Shown: positions 1-10,216 of the stretch, one piece after another | Layout of the letters: each line of letters opens with the position of its first letter | How positions within the stretch are numbered: position 1 is the first letter of the stretch | Assembly: GCF_029382255.1 (NCBI RefSeq) | Contig: NZ_JARLLG010000001.1 | Span: 930,001-994,000 of the forward strand | From: Isoptericola croceus | Lineage (GTDB): Bacteria; Actinomycetota; Actinomycetes; Actinomycetales; Cellulomonadaceae | Reading direction: 5' to 3' | DNA: 64,000 bases | Notes under the pieces: generated by a model | The model's input: the letters and a program-made list of their open reading frames with translations, nothing else | Database searches by the model: none | What the model was told of the DNA's origin: nothing | Made by a program: the position numbers and the translations under genes

Positions 1-1
1 C

Positions 2-2104
2 CGGTACCGGTACGCCGTCGAGGTGTACGTCCCCGGAACGGGCCGCGTGCAGGTCAACGAGGTGACGGACCCGTACTCCGTGGGGCTGACGCTCGACTCC
101 ACGCACTCCGTCGTCGTGGGGCTCGACGACAAGAGGTGGCAGCCGAAGGTCTGGCGCACCACCCCCCGGCCCGTCGTCGAGCGTCCCGTGGACCAGACGA
201 TCTACGAGCTGCACGTGCGGGACTTCTCGATCGCGGACGACACCGTCCCTCAGGAGGTGCGAGGCACCTATCTGGCCTTCGCGGAGAAGGGGTCGGACGG
301 CATGTCCCACCTGCGCGGGCTGGCCGAGGCCGGCCTGACCACGGTGCACCTGCTGCCGACGTTCGACATCGCCACCATCCCCGAGGCGCGCGCCGACCAG
401 GAGACCACCGGTGACCTGTCCGGGTTCGCCCCGGACTCCACCGAGCAGCAGGCCGCGGTGGCGGCCGTGCAGGCGACCGACGGCTTCAACTGGGGCTACG
501 ACCCCTACCACTTCACGACGCCGGAGGGCTCGTACGCGGTGGACGCCGACGGCGGCGCCCGGGTCGCGGAGTTCCGCACGATGGTGGGCTCGCTCCACGA
601 CGCCGGACTGCAGGTGGTGCTGGACCAGGTGTTCAACCACACGGCGGCCAGCGGCCAGGACGCGAAGAGCGTGCTCGACCGCGTGGTACCGGGCTACTAC
701 CACCGGCAGAACCCGACCACGGGGGCGGTGGAGACCAGCACCTGCTGCCAGAACGTCGCCACCGAGCACGCCCTGGCCGAGAAGCTCATGGTGGACTCGG
801 TGGTCACCTGGGCCCGGGACTACAAGGTCGACGGCTTCCGCTTCGACCTCATGGGTCACCACTCCCGGGCGAACATGCTCGCGGTGCGCGAGGCCCTCGA
901 CGACCTCACGGTGGCCGAGGATGGCGTGGACGGGTCGGCGGTGTACCTGTACGGCGAGGGCTGGAACTTCGGCGAGGTCGCCGACGGCGCCCTCTTCGAG
1001 CAGGCCACCCAGGGCAACCTGGGCGGCACGGGCATCGGGACGTTCTCCGACCGGCTGCGGGACGCCGTGCACGGCGGTTCGCCGGTGGACGGCGCCTCGA
1101 CCTTCACCCAGGGCTTCGGCACGGGGCTGTTCACGGACCCGAACGGTCGTGAGGCGCGCACGGGCGAACCCGGCACCGTGAACGACGGCGGGGCGGACGA
1201 GGAGGCCGACCTCGCCCACCAGACGGACCTCGTGCGTCTGGGCCTGGCCGGCAACCTGCGCGAGTTCACGTTCGTCGCCTCCGACGGCGAGCCCACGCGG
1301 GGCGAGGACCTCGACTACCGGGGTTCGCCGGCCGGGTACGCCGATTCCCCGGAGGAGGTCGTCACGTACGTGGACGCCCACGACAACGAGACGCTCTTCG
1401 ACCTGCTGGCGCTCAAGCTCCCGCAGGTGACGTCGATGGACGACCGGGTGCGGATGAACACCGTGTCGCTGTCGGCGGCGGCGCTCGCCCAGACCCCGTC
1501 GTTCTGGCACGCGGGCACGGACCTGCTGCGCTCGAAGTCGCTGGACCGCAACTCCTACGACTCGGGCGACTGGTTCAACGCCATCGACTGGACGGGACAG
1601 GACAACGGGTTCGCCCGTGGCCTGCCGATGGCCGCCGACAACTCCGAGAAGTGGCCGCTCATGGCGCCGCTGCTGGCCGACCGGGCACTCAAGCCGGCGC
1701 CGGAGCACATCTCCGAGGCCTCCGAACGGGCGCGGGAGCTGCTCGAGCTGCGATCGTCCACCGACCTGTTCCGCCTGGGCTCGGCGGAGCTGATCCATCA
1801 GAAGGTCTCGTTCCCGGCGTCCGGACCGGACGCCGCGCCGGGTGTGATCGTGATGTCGGTCGACGACACGGTGGGCGGCACCGACGTCGACCCGGCGCTG
1901 GACGGGCTGCTGACGGTGTTCAACGCGTCGCCGGAGCCGGCGACCGTCACGCTGGAGGGTCTGGAAGGCCGCGACTACGTGCTGTCCCCGGTCCAGCGTG
2001 ACGGGGGTGACGCCGTCGTCCGGGAGACCCGCTGGGAGGTGGGCTCCGGGACGGTGACCGTGCCGGCGCGGACGGTTGCCGTCCTGGTGGAGCCGCAGGT
2101 CTGA
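2..2104 (+). CDS. Pullulanase-type GH13 enzyme, C-terminal part (5' end outside window)
   Basis: Hydrolyses alpha-1,6 links of pullulan, amylopectin or glycogen. The frame is open from base 2 with no plausible start, so the N-terminal beta-sandwich or CBM domains lie upstream of the window. All four GH13 conserved regions are visible: the WGYDP signature typical of type I pullulanases, the VVLDQVFNH region, [11 protein letters not shown] with the nucleophile Asp (about base 842), LYGEGWNFG with the acid/base Glu, and VDAHDNE. The C-terminal beta domain ends at a TGA. No maltose genes sit nearby, although a secreted alpha-amylase lies 36 kb downstream. Family call is firm; whether the enzyme is secreted cannot be judged without the N-terminus. 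Confidence 0.93.
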   Translation, partial: RYRYAVEVYVPGTGRVQVNEVTDPYSVGLTLDSTHSVVVGLDDKRWQPKVWRTTPRPVVERPVDQTIYELHVRDFSIADDTVPQEVRGTYLAFAEKGSDGMSHLRGLAEAGLTTVHLLPTFDIATIPEARADQETTGDLSGFAPDSTEQQAAVAAVQATDGFNWGYDPYHFTTPEGSYAVDADGGARVAEFRTMVGSLHDAGLQVVLDQVFNHTAASGQDAKSVLDRVVPGYYHRQNPTTGAVETSTCCQNVATEHALAEKLMVDSVVTWARDYKVDGFRFDLMGHHSRANMLAVREALDDLTVAEDGVDGSAVYLYGEGWNFGEVADGALFEQATQGNLGGTGIGTFSDRLRDAVHGGSPVDGASTFTQGFGTGLFTDPNGREARTGEPGTVNDGGADEEADLAHQTDLVRLGLAGNLREFTFVASDGEPTRGEDLDYRGSPAGYADSPEEVVTYVDAHDNETLFDLLALKLPQVTSMDDRVRMNTVSLSAAALAQTPSFWHAGTDLLRSKSLDRNSYDSGDWFNAIDWTGQDNGFARGLPMAADNSEKWPLMAPLLADRALKPAPEHISEASERARELLELRSSTDLFRLGSAELIHQKVSFPASGPDAAPGVIVMSVDDTVGGTDVDPALDGLLTVFNASPEPATVTLEGLEGRDYVLSPVQRDGGDAVVRETRWEVGSGTVTVPARTVAVLVEPQV

Positions 2105-2121
2105 GGACCGCCCTCTGTCGA

Positions 2122-2169
2122 GGGGCCGTTGCTTGCGTTCGCGCCACGAACGCAAGCAACGGCCCCTTT
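2122..2169 (+). terminator. Rho-independent-type terminator of the pullulanase gene
   Basis: A perfect 20-bp inverted repeat (arms 2122-2141 and 2147-2166) has a 5-nt loop and is followed by three T. It starts 17 bases after the stop codon. Confidence 0.85.
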
Positions 2170-2228
2170 GCGGTAAATGTCCAGTCCTGATCCGCAAAAT
2201 GTCGTGATCAGATCGTGATCCTGACCCG

Positions 2229-2257
2229 TTGACTTCGAGACTCGAAGCCAGCAATGT
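2229..2257 (+). promoter_or_regulatory. Candidate promoter with palindromic operator, ahead of chvE-like gene
   Basis: TTGACT (2229-2234) and CAATGT (2252-2257) are 17 bp apart. A perfect palindrome CTTCGAGACTCGAAG (2233-2247) overlaps the -35 box and spacer, the position expected of a repressor site. A related half-site, TTTCGAGAACCAG, occurs before the second chvE-like gene (about 8441). The ROK regulator encoded between them is the obvious candidate ligand, by inference only. A spaced inverted repeat TTTGCGG/CCGCAAA (2167-2198) lies further upstream. Confidence 0.5.
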
Positions 2258-2362
2258 TGTCCCCGGCCTTCTTCCCGGAAGGCTGCGGTCCGGCCCCGAC
2301 GCGGGGCACCGGCGGTGAAAGTCGCTGCCGGCGGACCCTCGACGACGAGAAGGAGCGCGAGG

Positions 2363-3520
2363 ATGCGACTCAGCAAGAAGACGGGCGTGGTCGCCGCGGG
2401 TGCGGCGCTGGCGCTCACCCTGACTGCGTGCGCCGGCGGCGGCGCTGGCAGCAGCAACGGCGACACCGACGCAGGCGAGACCACCGAGGGCGGCACCATC
2501 GGTGTGGCGATGCCCACCGAGACCTCCGAGCGGTGGATCGCCGACGGCGACGCCGTCCAGAGCGGTCTCGAGGCGGCCGGCTACGAGGTGGACCTGCAGT
2601 TCGCGGGCGACGACATCCCGATCCAGACCCAGCAGATCGACGCGATGATCACCGGTGGCGTGGACGCGCTCATCATCGCCGCGATCGACGGCACGGCGCT
2701 GACGAGCCAGCTCGACGCCGCCGCCGCCGCGGGCATCCCGGTCATCTCGTATGACCGCCTGATCCGCGACAGCGAGAACGTGGACTTCTACGTCTCGTTC
2801 GACAACGAGAAGGTCGGCGTCGCCCAGGCGACCGCCCTGCTCTACGGTCTCGGTCTGACCGACGAGGCCGGCGAGCCCACCGGTGAGGAGGGCCCGTTCA
2901 ACGTCGAGCTCTTCGCCGGCTCGCTGGACGACAACAACGCGCACTTCTTCTGGAAGGGCGCGATGGAGACGCTCCAGCCGTTCCTGGACGACGGTTCGCT
3001 CGTGGTCCCCTCGGAACAGACGGACATCTCCCAGGCGGCTACCCTGCGCTGGCAGCAGGAGACCGCGCAGAAGCGCATGGAGGACCTGCTCACCTCCACC
3101 TACTCCGGTGGTGAGGAGCTGCACGGCGTGCTCTCGCCGTACGACGGCCTGTCCCGCGGCATCATCACGGCACTCCAGGGCGCCGGCATGGGGGGCGAGA
3201 CGATCGAGGACGGCCTCCCCGTCGTCACCGGTCAGGACGCCGAGATCGCGTCGGTCAAGCTGATCCAGGACGGCGTGCAGCAGTCCACGATCTTCAAGGA
3301 CACGCGCAAGCTCGCCGACCAGGCCGTCATCGCCGCCGAGGCCTACCTCGCGGGCGAGGAGCCCGAGGCGAACGAGACCGAGACGTACGACAACGGCGTG
3401 AAGATCGTGCCGTCGTACCTGCTCGAGGTCGACACCGTGTACGCGGACAACATCACCGAGCTGCTGGTCGACAGCGGCTACTGGACGCAGGACGAGATCG
3501 ACGCCGGACAGGCTGAGTGA
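2363..3520 (+). CDS. chvE: ChvE-like multiple-monosaccharide-binding lipoprotein
   Basis: Extracytoplasmic substrate-binding component of a CUT2 sugar ABC importer, 385 residues, type 1 periplasmic binding fold. The start at 2363 is chosen because AAGGAG lies 7 nt upstream and it gives a classic lipoprotein signal (MRLSKK, hydrophobic stretch, LTAC lipobox, Cys23); an upstream in-frame GTG would bury the signal. The region from about residue 43 ([13 protein letters not shown]) and the conserved [11 protein letters not shown] and [10 protein letters not shown] stretches match the ChvE/MmsE-type receptors for glucose, galactose, arabinose and xylose. It heads an operon with the ATPase and permease that follow. 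A paralogue lies at 8493-9614. The exact sugar is not determinable, but context favours pentoses. Confidence 0.93.
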   Translation: MRLSKKTGVVAAGAALALTLTACAGGGAGSSNGDTDAGETTEGGTIGVAMPTETSERWIADGDAVQSGLEAAGYEVDLQFAGDDIPIQTQQIDAMITGGVDALIIAAIDGTALTSQLDAAAAAGIPVISYDRLIRDSENVDFYVSFDNEKVGVAQATALLYGLGLTDEAGEPTGEEGPFNVELFAGSLDDNNAHFFWKGAMETLQPFLDDGSLVVPSEQTDISQAATLRWQQETAQKRMEDLLTSTYSGGEELHGVLSPYDGLSRGIITALQGAGMGGETIEDGLPVVTGQDAEIASVKLIQDGVQQSTIFKDTRKLADQAVIAAEAYLAGEEPEANETETYDNGVKIVPSYLLEVDTVYADNITELLVDSGYWTQDEIDAGQAE

Positions 3521-3536
3521 CTCGCACCTGATCTCC

Positions 3537-3614
3537 GGGCCCGTCGCCGTCGCCTCCCCCGAGCGACGGCGACGGGCCCGGCCAGGGCTCCGCCACCGGG
3601 TCGCCGGTGGCGGA
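3537..3614 (+). terminator. Two tandem intercistronic hairpins between chvE and gguA
   Basis: Hairpin 1 has perfect 17-bp arms (3537-3553, 3563-3579); hairpin 2 has perfect 11-bp arms (3589-3599, 3604-3614) with a GTCG loop. There is no T-run. Placed inside an operon right after the binding-protein gene, they probably protect the upstream message or terminate partly, lowering ATPase and permease output. Confidence 0.75.
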
Positions 3615-3644
3615 CACACCCCAGAAGGAGGGACGAGGGCGCAC

Positions 3645-5204
3645 ATGAGCACCATCCTGGAGATGCGCTCCATCACGAAGGAGTTCCCGGGCGTCAAGGC
3701 GCTGGCCGGGGTCGACCTCGAGGTCACCGAACGCGAGATCCACGCGATCTGCGGCGAGAACGGAGCGGGCAAGTCGACGCTCATGAAGGTGCTGTCGGGC
3801 GTCTACCCGCACGGCACCTACACCGGCGACATCGTCTTCGAGGACGAGACGATGGACTTCGGGTCGATCAACGACTCCGAGGACCGCGGCATCGTCATCA
3901 TCCACCAGGAGCTCGCCCTGGTGCCCTACCTCTCGGTGGCCGAGAACATCTTCCTCGGCAACGAGACTCGCAACCGGTTCGGGATGATCGACTGGGACAG
4001 CGCGAACCACCGTGCCGCCGAGCTGCTCGCGCGAGTGGGGCTGCACGAGAACCCCACGACGCCCGTCGCGCAACTCGGTGTCGGCAAGCAGCAGCTCATC
4101 GAGATCGCCAAGGCGCTGTCGAAGAAGGTCAAGCTGCTCATCCTCGACGAGCCCACCGCAGCGCTCAACGACACCGACTCCGCGCACCTGCTGGGCCTGC
4201 TCCGCAACCTGCGCGATGAGGGCATCACCTGCATCATCATCTCGCACAAGCTCAACGAGATCGCCGACATCGCCGACCGCACCACGATCATCCGCGACGG
4301 CCAGACGATCGAGACGATCGACATGGCCGACCCGTCCTCGACGCAGGACCGGATCATTCGCGGCATGGTGGGGCGCGACCTCGAGAACCGCTACCCCGAC
4401 CGGACGCCGGACATCGGCGACGAGGTGCTGCGGGTCGAGGACTGGCACGTGGATCACCCCACGCAGGCCGGCCGCAACATCATCACCGGCGCGTCGTTCC
4501 ACGTCCGCGCCGGAGAGGTCGTCGGGATCGCCGGGCTCATGGGCGCCGGCCGCACGGAGCTCGCGATGAGCATCTTCGGGCGGTCCTACGGACGGAACAT
4601 CCGCGGCAGGATCTTCAAGAACGGCAAGCAGATCCAGGTGCGGGACGTCGCGGAGGCGATCGGCCACCACCTCGCCTACGCGACCGAGGACCGCAAGCAG
4701 TACGGTCTGAACCTCCTCGCCGACATCCGTCACAACGTCTCGTCGGCGGGACTCGGCAAGCTCTCGCCCGGCGGCTGGATCAACGGCAACGAGGAGCTGA
4801 AGGTCGCCGAGGAGTACCGCGCCTCCCTCAACATCAAGACGCCCAACGTCCTGGCGAACGTCGGCAAGCTCTCCGGCGGGAACCAGCAGAAGGTCGTGCT
4901 GTCCAAGTGGCTGTACACCGACCCGGACGTGCTGATCCTCGACGAACCGACGCGCGGTATCGACGTCGGTGCGAAGTACGAGATCTACACGATCATCAAC
5001 AAGATGGTCGCGGCGGGGAAGGCGGTCATCGTCATCTCCTCCGAGCTGCCCGAGCTGATGGGCATCTCCGACCGCGTCTACACCCTCGCCTTCGGCCGCA
5101 TCACCGGTGAGGTCCCCGTCGCGGAGGCCACCCAGGAGCGCCTCATGGAGCTCATGACGCTCGAGCGCGACCAGCCCCTGCCCACGAAGGAAACGAACTC
5201 ATGA
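3645..5204 (+). CDS. gguA: Multiple-monosaccharide ABC importer ATP-binding protein (two NBDs)
   Basis: Energises uptake of the ChvE-bound sugar, 519 residues, cytoplasmic and membrane-associated. NBD1 has Walker A at residues 37-44 (GENGAGKS), Walker [11 protein letters not shown] and the H-loop IISHKL, but its signature region is degenerate (LGVGKQQL). NBD2 has the degenerate Walker A GLMGAGRT usual for the second half, an intact LSGGNQQ signature and [11 protein letters not shown]. This split of good and degenerate motifs is normal for XylG/RbsA/GguA proteins. AAGGAGG lies upstream of the ATG. The stop overlaps the permease start by ATGA, indicating translational coupling. Confidence 0.95.
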   Translation: MSTILEMRSITKEFPGVKALAGVDLEVTEREIHAICGENGAGKSTLMKVLSGVYPHGTYTGDIVFEDETMDFGSINDSEDRGIVIIHQELALVPYLSVAENIFLGNETRNRFGMIDWDSANHRAAELLARVGLHENPTTPVAQLGVGKQQLIEIAKALSKKVKLLILDEPTAALNDTDSAHLLGLLRNLRDEGITCIIISHKLNEIADIADRTTIIRDGQTIETIDMADPSSTQDRIIRGMVGRDLENRYPDRTPDIGDEVLRVEDWHVDHPTQAGRNIITGASFHVRAGEVVGIAGLMGAGRTELAMSIFGRSYGRNIRGRIFKNGKQIQVRDVAEAIGHHLAYATEDRKQYGLNLLADIRHNVSSAGLGKLSPGGWINGNEELKVAEEYRASLNIKTPNVLANVGKLSGGNQQKVVLSKWLYTDPDVLILDEPTRGIDVGAKYEIYTIINKMVAAGKAVIVISSELPELMGISDRVYTLAFGRITGEVPVAEATQERLMELMTLERDQPLPTKETNS

Positions 5205-6379
5205 ACGTCATCGCCGGAGCCCGGGACCTCGTGACCCGGCACCTGCGCGAGAGCGGGATCTTCTTCGCGTTCGCGTTGATCGTCATCCTGTTCTCCGTGC
5301 TCAACCCGAACTTCCTGAGCCCAGGAAACCTGACGAACATCATCCTGCAGTACTCGTACATCCTGATCCTGGCCATCGGCATGCTCATGATCATCGTGGC
5401 CGGGCACATCGACCTGTCCGTCGGGTCGGTGGTCGCCCTGACAGGCGCGGTCTCCGCCGTGGTGGTCATCAGGATGGGTATGCCGTGGTACATGGGCGTG
5501 ATCGCGGCCCTCGTGGTCGGTCTGCTCGTCGGGATGTGGCAGGGCTTCTGGGTCGCCTACGTCGGTATCCCGGGCTTCATCGTCTCTCTCGCGGGCATGC
5601 TGCTCTTCCGCGGCATGACCTACCTGGTGCTCGACAACGTCTCGCTCTCGCCGTTCGGCGGCACCTATTACCAGGTCGCCAACGGGTTCTCCAACGGTCT
5701 GCTCGGCGGCGAGGGCTTCGACGTCTTCACCGTGCTCATCTTCGCGATCGCCGTGGTCGGCTATGCCGTGAGCCAGTGGCGTTCTCGCCAGGGCAAGATC
5801 GCCTACCGGCAGTCCGTCGAGTCGATCCCGATGTTCGCCCTGAAGATCGTCCTCGTCGGCGCGGTCGTCATGTGGTTCGGCTACCAGCTCGCACAGAGCC
5901 GTGGCCTGCCGCTGGTGCTGATCATCCTGGCCGTGCTCATCATCGTCTACACGCTGGTGACGCAGAAGTCCGTGTTCGGTCGGCACATCTACGCCGTCGG
6001 TGGCAACCGGCACGCGGCTGAGCTGAGCGGCGTGAAGGTCCGGCGGATCAACTTCTGGATCTTCGTCAACATGGGCTTCCTCGCGTCGGTGGCGGGTGTC
6101 GTGTACTCCTCGCGCATGAACGCTGCGCAGCCCGCAGCCGGCAACATGTTCGAGCTCGACGCGATCGCCGCCTGCTTCATCGGCGGCGCCTCGACCACCG
6201 GCGGCGTGGGCCGCGTGGGCGGTGCCATGATCGGTGGTCTGATCATGGCCGTCATGTCCAACGGCATGCAGCTCATGGGCGTGCCGCAGTCGATCCAGCA
6301 GGTGGTCAAGGGCCTCGTGCTCCTGCTCGCCGTGGCGTTCGACATCTGGAACAAGCGCCGGGCTGCTGCCGCGCGCTGA
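5201..6379 (+). CDS. gguB: Multiple-monosaccharide ABC importer permease
   Basis: Inner-membrane channel of the ChvE-GguA importer, 392 residues, within the GguB/XylH size range (longer than RbsC because of an insertion around residues 165-240). About ten hydrophobic segments are visible. The family motifs [20 protein letters not shown] near residue 60 and the [11 protein letters not shown] coupling-loop region near residue 270 are present. The start overlaps the ATPase stop (ATGA). It closes the chvE-gguA-gguB operon and is followed by a strong hairpin. It is the only permease near the lone ATPase and second ChvE downstream, so it may serve them too. Confidence 0.94.
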   Translation: MNVIAGARDLVTRHLRESGIFFAFALIVILFSVLNPNFLSPGNLTNIILQYSYILILAIGMLMIIVAGHIDLSVGSVVALTGAVSAVVVIRMGMPWYMGVIAALVVGLLVGMWQGFWVAYVGIPGFIVSLAGMLLFRGMTYLVLDNVSLSPFGGTYYQVANGFSNGLLGGEGFDVFTVLIFAIAVVGYAVSQWRSRQGKIAYRQSVESIPMFALKIVLVGAVVMWFGYQLAQSRGLPLVLIILAVLIIVYTLVTQKSVFGRHIYAVGGNRHAAELSGVKVRRINFWIFVNMGFLASVAGVVYSSRMNAAQPAAGNMFELDAIAACFIGGASTTGGVGRVGGAMIGGLIMAVMSNGMQLMGVPQSIQQVVKGLVLLLAVAFDIWNKRRAAAAR

Positions 6380-6386
6380 TCCACCC

Positions 6387-6434
6387 GACGGCGGCGGGTG
6401 GGCGGTTCGACCGCCTGCCCGCCGCCGTCGTCTT
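6387..6434 (+). terminator. Terminator of chvE-gguAB operon
   Basis: GACGGCGGCGGGTGGGCGGT pairs with the run ending at 6429 through a TCG loop, with one G-T wobble, followed by GTCTTCT. The next promoter element (TACACT, 6436-6441) lies immediately after. Confidence 0.8.
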
Positions 6435-6466
6435 CTACACTCCGGCTCGTGAAGGGACGGCACCCG

Positions 6467-7651
6467 ATGGCGGGATCCCAGTCGTCGCTGCGCGAGGCCA
6501 ACCGCGCCCGCGTCGTGGACGCGGTGAAGAAGCACGGCGGCCTGACCCAGGTCGAGCTCGCCGGTGCCGCCGGGCTGTCCGCCGCGACGGTCTCGGCGAT
6601 CGTCAAGGAGCTCGTCGCCGCCGAGATCGCCGAGGTCCGCAGCACGGTCCGGTCCGGGCGCCGGGCCCAGCTGGTCACGCTCGCGCACCGGGTCGGGCTC
6701 GTGGCCGGCGTGGTCGTCGGGTACCGGCACCTGCGGGTCGCGCTCGCCGACGTCTCGCACGAGGTGCTGGCCGAGCAGGTCCTCCCGCTCCCGGCCGACC
6801 ACCGGTCGGACACCAGCCTCGACCGGGTGGCCCTGCTGATCGTCGATCTGGTGGAGCGGGTCGGCGCGGACCTGGACGAGCTGCTCGGCATCGGGCTCGG
6901 GGTGCCCGCGCCGGTCGACCCGGCGACCGGGATGGTCAGCGTGCGCGGCGTGCTGCGCGGCTGGGACTCGGTCCAGATCTCGCAGGTGCTGGAGAAGCGG
7001 CTCGCGCGCCCCGTCTTCGTGGACAACGACGCCAACCTGGGGGCGCTCGCCGAGTCGACGCTCGGCGCCGGACGCGAGCTGAGGGACCTGCTGTACGTCA
7101 ACGTCTCCCAGGGCGTCGGTGCGGGCCTGGTCCTGAACGGTCGCGTCCATCGGGGCGCGGACGGCACGGCGGGAGAGATCGGCCACGTGCAGGTGGATCC
7201 GGCCGGGCGGATCTGCGCGTGCGGCAGCCGAGGCTGCCTCGAGACGGTGGTCGGGTGCCCGGCCCTGCTCGAGCCCTTGCTGCCCAGCTACGGGAACCTC
7301 ACGCTGCGCGACGTCGTGCGGCTGGCCAACCAGGAGGACCCAGGGTGCCGGGAGATCGTGGCGGACGCCGGCGCGACCGTCGGAGGCGTCGTCGCCGCAC
7401 TGGCGACAGGGCTCGGGCCGCAGCGGGTGGTGGTGGGCGGTGACCTGGCCGAGACCGGCGAGGTGTTCCTGGGTCCGCTGCGCGAGGCCCTGCGGCGTCG
7501 GACGCTGCTGAGCCAGGCCGGTGGTCCCGACGTGGTGCCGGCCGCGCTAGGGTTGCGTGCCGAGCTCATGGGTGCGATCGCGCTCGCCCTGGCGAGCACC
7601 GACCTGTTCGAGCGGCCCGACAGCACCGACGACGAGGGAGCGGGACGATGA
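6467..7651 (+). CDS. ROK-family transcriptional regulator
   Basis: A sugar-responsive DNA-binding protein of 394 residues. The N-terminal winged HTH (about residues 10-65, LTQVELAGAAGLSAATVSAIV) is followed by an actin-like ROK domain with the zinc motif CACGSRGCLET (about residue 248). The ATG at 6467 has AAGGGA 9 nt upstream. An in-frame GTG at 6449 sits 7 nt after a good -10 (TACACT) and could be a leaderless start giving 400 residues. The stop overlaps the next ATPase gene by ATGA, so regulator and ATPase are co-translated. It probably controls the flanking ChvE systems; the effector is unknown. Confidence 0.92.
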   Translation: MAGSQSSLREANRARVVDAVKKHGGLTQVELAGAAGLSAATVSAIVKELVAAEIAEVRSTVRSGRRAQLVTLAHRVGLVAGVVVGYRHLRVALADVSHEVLAEQVLPLPADHRSDTSLDRVALLIVDLVERVGADLDELLGIGLGVPAPVDPATGMVSVRGVLRGWDSVQISQVLEKRLARPVFVDNDANLGALAESTLGAGRELRDLLYVNVSQGVGAGLVLNGRVHRGADGTAGEIGHVQVDPAGRICACGSRGCLETVVGCPALLEPLLPSYGNLTLRDVVRLANQEDPGCREIVADAGATVGGVVAALATGLGPQRVVVGGDLAETGEVFLGPLREALRRRTLLSQAGGPDVVPAALGLRAELMGAIALALASTDLFERPDSTDDEGAGR

Positions 7652-8403
7652 CGCTGCCGACGGACGGCACGCGCCGGCGCTCGCCCCTGCTCGCCCTGCG
7701 AGAGGTCAGCAAGAGCTTCGGTGCCGTCGAGGCGCTGGTGGGCATCGACCTCGAGGTCCATGCCCACGAGGTCGTCGCCCTCGTCGGGGACAACGGTGCG
7801 GGCAAGTCGACGCTCGCCAAGATCGTGGCGGGCGTGCTCTCGCCGGACGCGGGACAGGTGGAGCTCGCGGGGAATCCGGTGACGATCTCCTCGCCGGCGG
7901 CCGCCAACGAGCTCGGCATCGCCAGCGTGTTCCAGGACCTCGCCGTCTGCGAGAACCTCGACGTCACGGCCAACGTGTTCCTCGGCCAGGAGGTCCGCAA
8001 CCGGCTCGGCATGCTCGACGACGGCTCCATGGAGGTCGAGACGCGGCGCCTGCTCGAGCGCCTCACGGTCCGGATCCCGTCGGTGCGCACTCCGCTGCGC
8101 AACCTCTCCGCAGGCCAGCGGCAGGCGGTCGCCATCGCGCGCACCCTGATCGGCGAGCCGCGGATCGTCGTTCTCGACGAGCCGACGGCAGCCCTGTCGG
8201 TGGCGCAGACCGGCGAGGTGCTCACGCACATCGAGCGGCTGCGGGAGCTGGGCCTCGGCGTGATCCTCATCAGCCACAATCTCAACGACGTCCGGGCTGT
8301 CGCCGACCGCATCGAGGTGATGCGGCACGGGCGCAACAACGGGTCGTTCGCGGCCTCGGCCAGCCACGAGTCGATCCTGGCCGCGATCACGGGGGCGGCC
8401 TGA
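7648..8403 (+). CDS. Single-domain sugar ABC transporter ATPase, no cognate permease nearby
   Basis: An ATPase of the CUT2 importer class, 251 residues, with only one nucleotide-binding domain. Motifs are intact: Walker A GDNGAGKS (residues 47-54), signature LSAGQ, Walker [12 protein letters not shown] and H-loop LISHNL, so it should be catalytically active as a dimer. It resembles FrcA-like single-NBD sugar ATPases rather than a truncated GguA, because the C-terminus finishes naturally. It is translationally coupled to the ROK gene and followed by a ChvE-like gene, but no permease gene is present in the cluster. It may pair with GguB or a permease elsewhere. Confidence 0.85.
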   Translation: MTLPTDGTRRRSPLLALREVSKSFGAVEALVGIDLEVHAHEVVALVGDNGAGKSTLAKIVAGVLSPDAGQVELAGNPVTISSPAAANELGIASVFQDLAVCENLDVTANVFLGQEVRNRLGMLDDGSMEVETRRLLERLTVRIPSVRTPLRNLSAGQRQAVAIARTLIGEPRIVVLDEPTAALSVAQTGEVLTHIERLRELGLGVILISHNLNDVRAVADRIEVMRHGRNNGSFAASASHESILAAITGAA

Positions 8404-8492
8404 GTGCTCGCCGGGATCAGGTCGGGCCTTCCGACAAGCTTTCGAGAACCAGTGTCCGCCCGTGGTGCGGCGGACTGAAACGGAGGAACGCG

Positions 8493-9614
8493 ATGAATCG
8501 ACGACTGGCGGCAGGTGCAGCCGTCGTGGGGGCCGCCGCAGCGCTGGTCCTGTCGGGTTGCGGGGCCGACGACGGCGAGTCCAGCAGGGACGGCGTGATC
8601 GGTGTGGCCATGCCGACCGAGTCGTCCGAGCGCTGGATCTCGGACGGCAGGACCCTCGCGGCCGGGCTGGAGGAGGCCGGCTACGACGTCGACCTGCGCT
8701 ACGCGGGCGACGACACGGCCGGCTTCAAGCAGGCCGAACAGGTGCAGCAGATGATCGATGGAGGGGCAGAGCTGCTGATCATCGCGGCGGTGGACGGCGC
8801 GGGGCTAGCGGACCAGCTGGAGGTCGCCGCGGCCCGGAACATCCCGGTCATCGCCTACGACCGGTTGCTCCTCGAGACCGACGGCGTCGACCACTACGTC
8901 ACGTTCGACAACTACAAGGTCGGTGTCGCCCAGGCCACGTCCCTCCTGCGTGGTCTCGGGGTCGTCAACGCCGGCGGCGAGCCGACCGGTGACGAGGGCC
9001 CGTACAACGTGGAGCTCTTCGCGGGCTCGCTGGACGACAACAACGCGCACATCTTCTGGGAGGGCGCGATCGACACGCTCCAGCCGTACCTCGACGACGG
9101 CGTCGTCGAGGTGCCGTCGGGGCAGACCGACATCGTCCAGGCCGAGACCTGGCGCTGGTCCAAGGACCTGGCGCAGGACCGGATGGCCAGCCTGGTCGCG
9201 CAGTACTACGCGGACGACACCGAGCTCGACGGCGTCCTCTCGCCCTACGACGGGATCTCGCGGGGAATCATCACCGCGCTGGCTCTCGACGGCGAGGGTC
9301 CGACGATCCCGGAGGGGATGCCTGTGGTGACGGGCCAGGACGCGGAGGTCGCCTCCGTCAAGCTCATCCGCGAGAAGATGCAGTACGCCACGGTGTTCAA
9401 GGACACCCGTGCCCTGGCAGAGCAGGCCGTGGTGGCGGCGCTCGCCTACCTCGAGGGCGGTGAGCCCGAGGTCAACGACACCGACACGTACGACAACGGG
9501 GTCAAGGCCGTCCCGACGTTCCTGCTCGACGTGTCGACCGTCTACCGCGGTGACATCGACGAGGTGCTCGTGGAAAGCGGGTACTACTCGGACGACGAGA
9601 TCGCCGCCGGCTGA
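8493..9614 (+). CDS. Second ChvE-like sugar-binding lipoprotein
   Basis: A paralogue of the protein at 2363, 373 residues, sharing [35 protein letters not shown] and [13 protein letters not shown] stretches. Start chosen at 8493 with GGAGG 6 nt upstream; the lipoprotein signal ends in LSGC with Cys23. It binds a monosaccharide outside the membrane. It follows the lone ATPase after an 89-nt gap, so it may have its own promoter. With no permease beside it, either it feeds the GguAB complex with different specificity or it acts as a sensor. Family assignment is secure, role inferred. Confidence 0.9.
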   Translation: MNRRLAAGAAVVGAAAALVLSGCGADDGESSRDGVIGVAMPTESSERWISDGRTLAAGLEEAGYDVDLRYAGDDTAGFKQAEQVQQMIDGGAELLIIAAVDGAGLADQLEVAAARNIPVIAYDRLLLETDGVDHYVTFDNYKVGVAQATSLLRGLGVVNAGGEPTGDEGPYNVELFAGSLDDNNAHIFWEGAIDTLQPYLDDGVVEVPSGQTDIVQAETWRWSKDLAQDRMASLVAQYYADDTELDGVLSPYDGISRGIITALALDGEGPTIPEGMPVVTGQDAEVASVKLIREKMQYATVFKDTRALAEQAVVAALAYLEGGEPEVNDTDTYDNGVKAVPTFLLDVSTVYRGDIDEVLVESGYYSDDEIAAG

Positions 9615-9625
9615 CAGCCTCGGAG

Positions 9626-9686
9626 ACGACGGCCGTAGGGACCGGCACTCGGCAGGAGCCGTGGTGCCGGCCCCTACGGCCGTCGT
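9626..9686. terminator. Bidirectional terminator between chvE2 and marR
   Basis: An inverted repeat of about 22 bp (9626-9647 and 9664-9686, one mismatch) lies between two convergent genes and overlaps the last codons of the MarR gene. Confidence 0.75.
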
Positions 9687-10192
9687 GCTGCGCGAGGGCC
9701 GGTCGCCGGGCCGATACCGAAGGTGTCGTGCGGGTCGATGTGGGCGAGCATCTTGTCGAGCACGGTGTTCAGGGTGCCGACCTCTGTCGCGTCGAGGTCG
9801 TCGTAGACGGTCTCGAGCACGGTGCGGGCGTGCCCGGGGGCACTGGCGACGACCTTCTCCCAGCCCGCCGCCGTGAGCCGGGCGACCGTCGCGCGCTTGT
9901 CGTCCGGTGCGGTGGAGCGAGCGACGAGGCCGCGTTCCTCCAGGCGTCTGACCACGTGAGAGAGGCGGGGGAGCGTGGCGTTGGTGCGCTGGGCGAGGGC
10001 GCTCATGCGCAGCTCGCGACCGGGTGCCTCGGAGAGCATCGCCAGGGTGAGGTACTCGAAGTGGGTGAGTCCTGCGTCGCGGCGGAGCTGCTGGTCGAGC
10101 AGCCCGGGAAGCAGGCCGATGACGGCCTGCAGCCGGAGCCATGAGCGCATCTGCTCGGGATCGAGCCAGCGTGGCGAGTCCGTGGTGCTCAT
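9674..10192 (-). CDS. MarR-family transcriptional regulator
   Basis: A small dimeric winged-HTH regulator, 172 residues. The region LTHFEYLTLAMLSEAPGRELRMSALAQRT...LSHVVRRLEERGLV is the standard MarR DNA-binding core, followed by the wing (STAPDDKRATVARLTAAG). The start at 10192 has GGAGGG upstream at about 10 nt; an in-frame ATG at 10210 lacks a ribosome site. A short imperfect palindrome GTTGACGAAACAAC (10212-10225) in its own leader is a possible autoregulatory site. It faces away from a broken VOC-dioxygenase gene, an arrangement like the quinone-responsive MhqR/CatE pairs. Confidence 0.9.
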   Translation of the reverse strand: MSTTDSPRWLDPEQMRSWLRLQAVIGLLPGLLDQQLRRDAGLTHFEYLTLAMLSEAPGRELRMSALAQRTNATLPRLSHVVRRLEERGLVARSTAPDDKRATVARLTAAGWEKVVASAPGHARTVLETVYDDLDATEVGTLNTVLDKMLAHIDPHDTFGIGPATGPRAARRP

Positions 10193-10216
10193 CGGCGCCG
10201 CTCCCTCCATGGTTGA

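Noticed and set aside
5078-7186. 702-codon minus-strand open frame across gguB and the ROK gene
   Set aside because: Low-complexity His/Asp/Arg-rich shadow opposite two well-supported genes.
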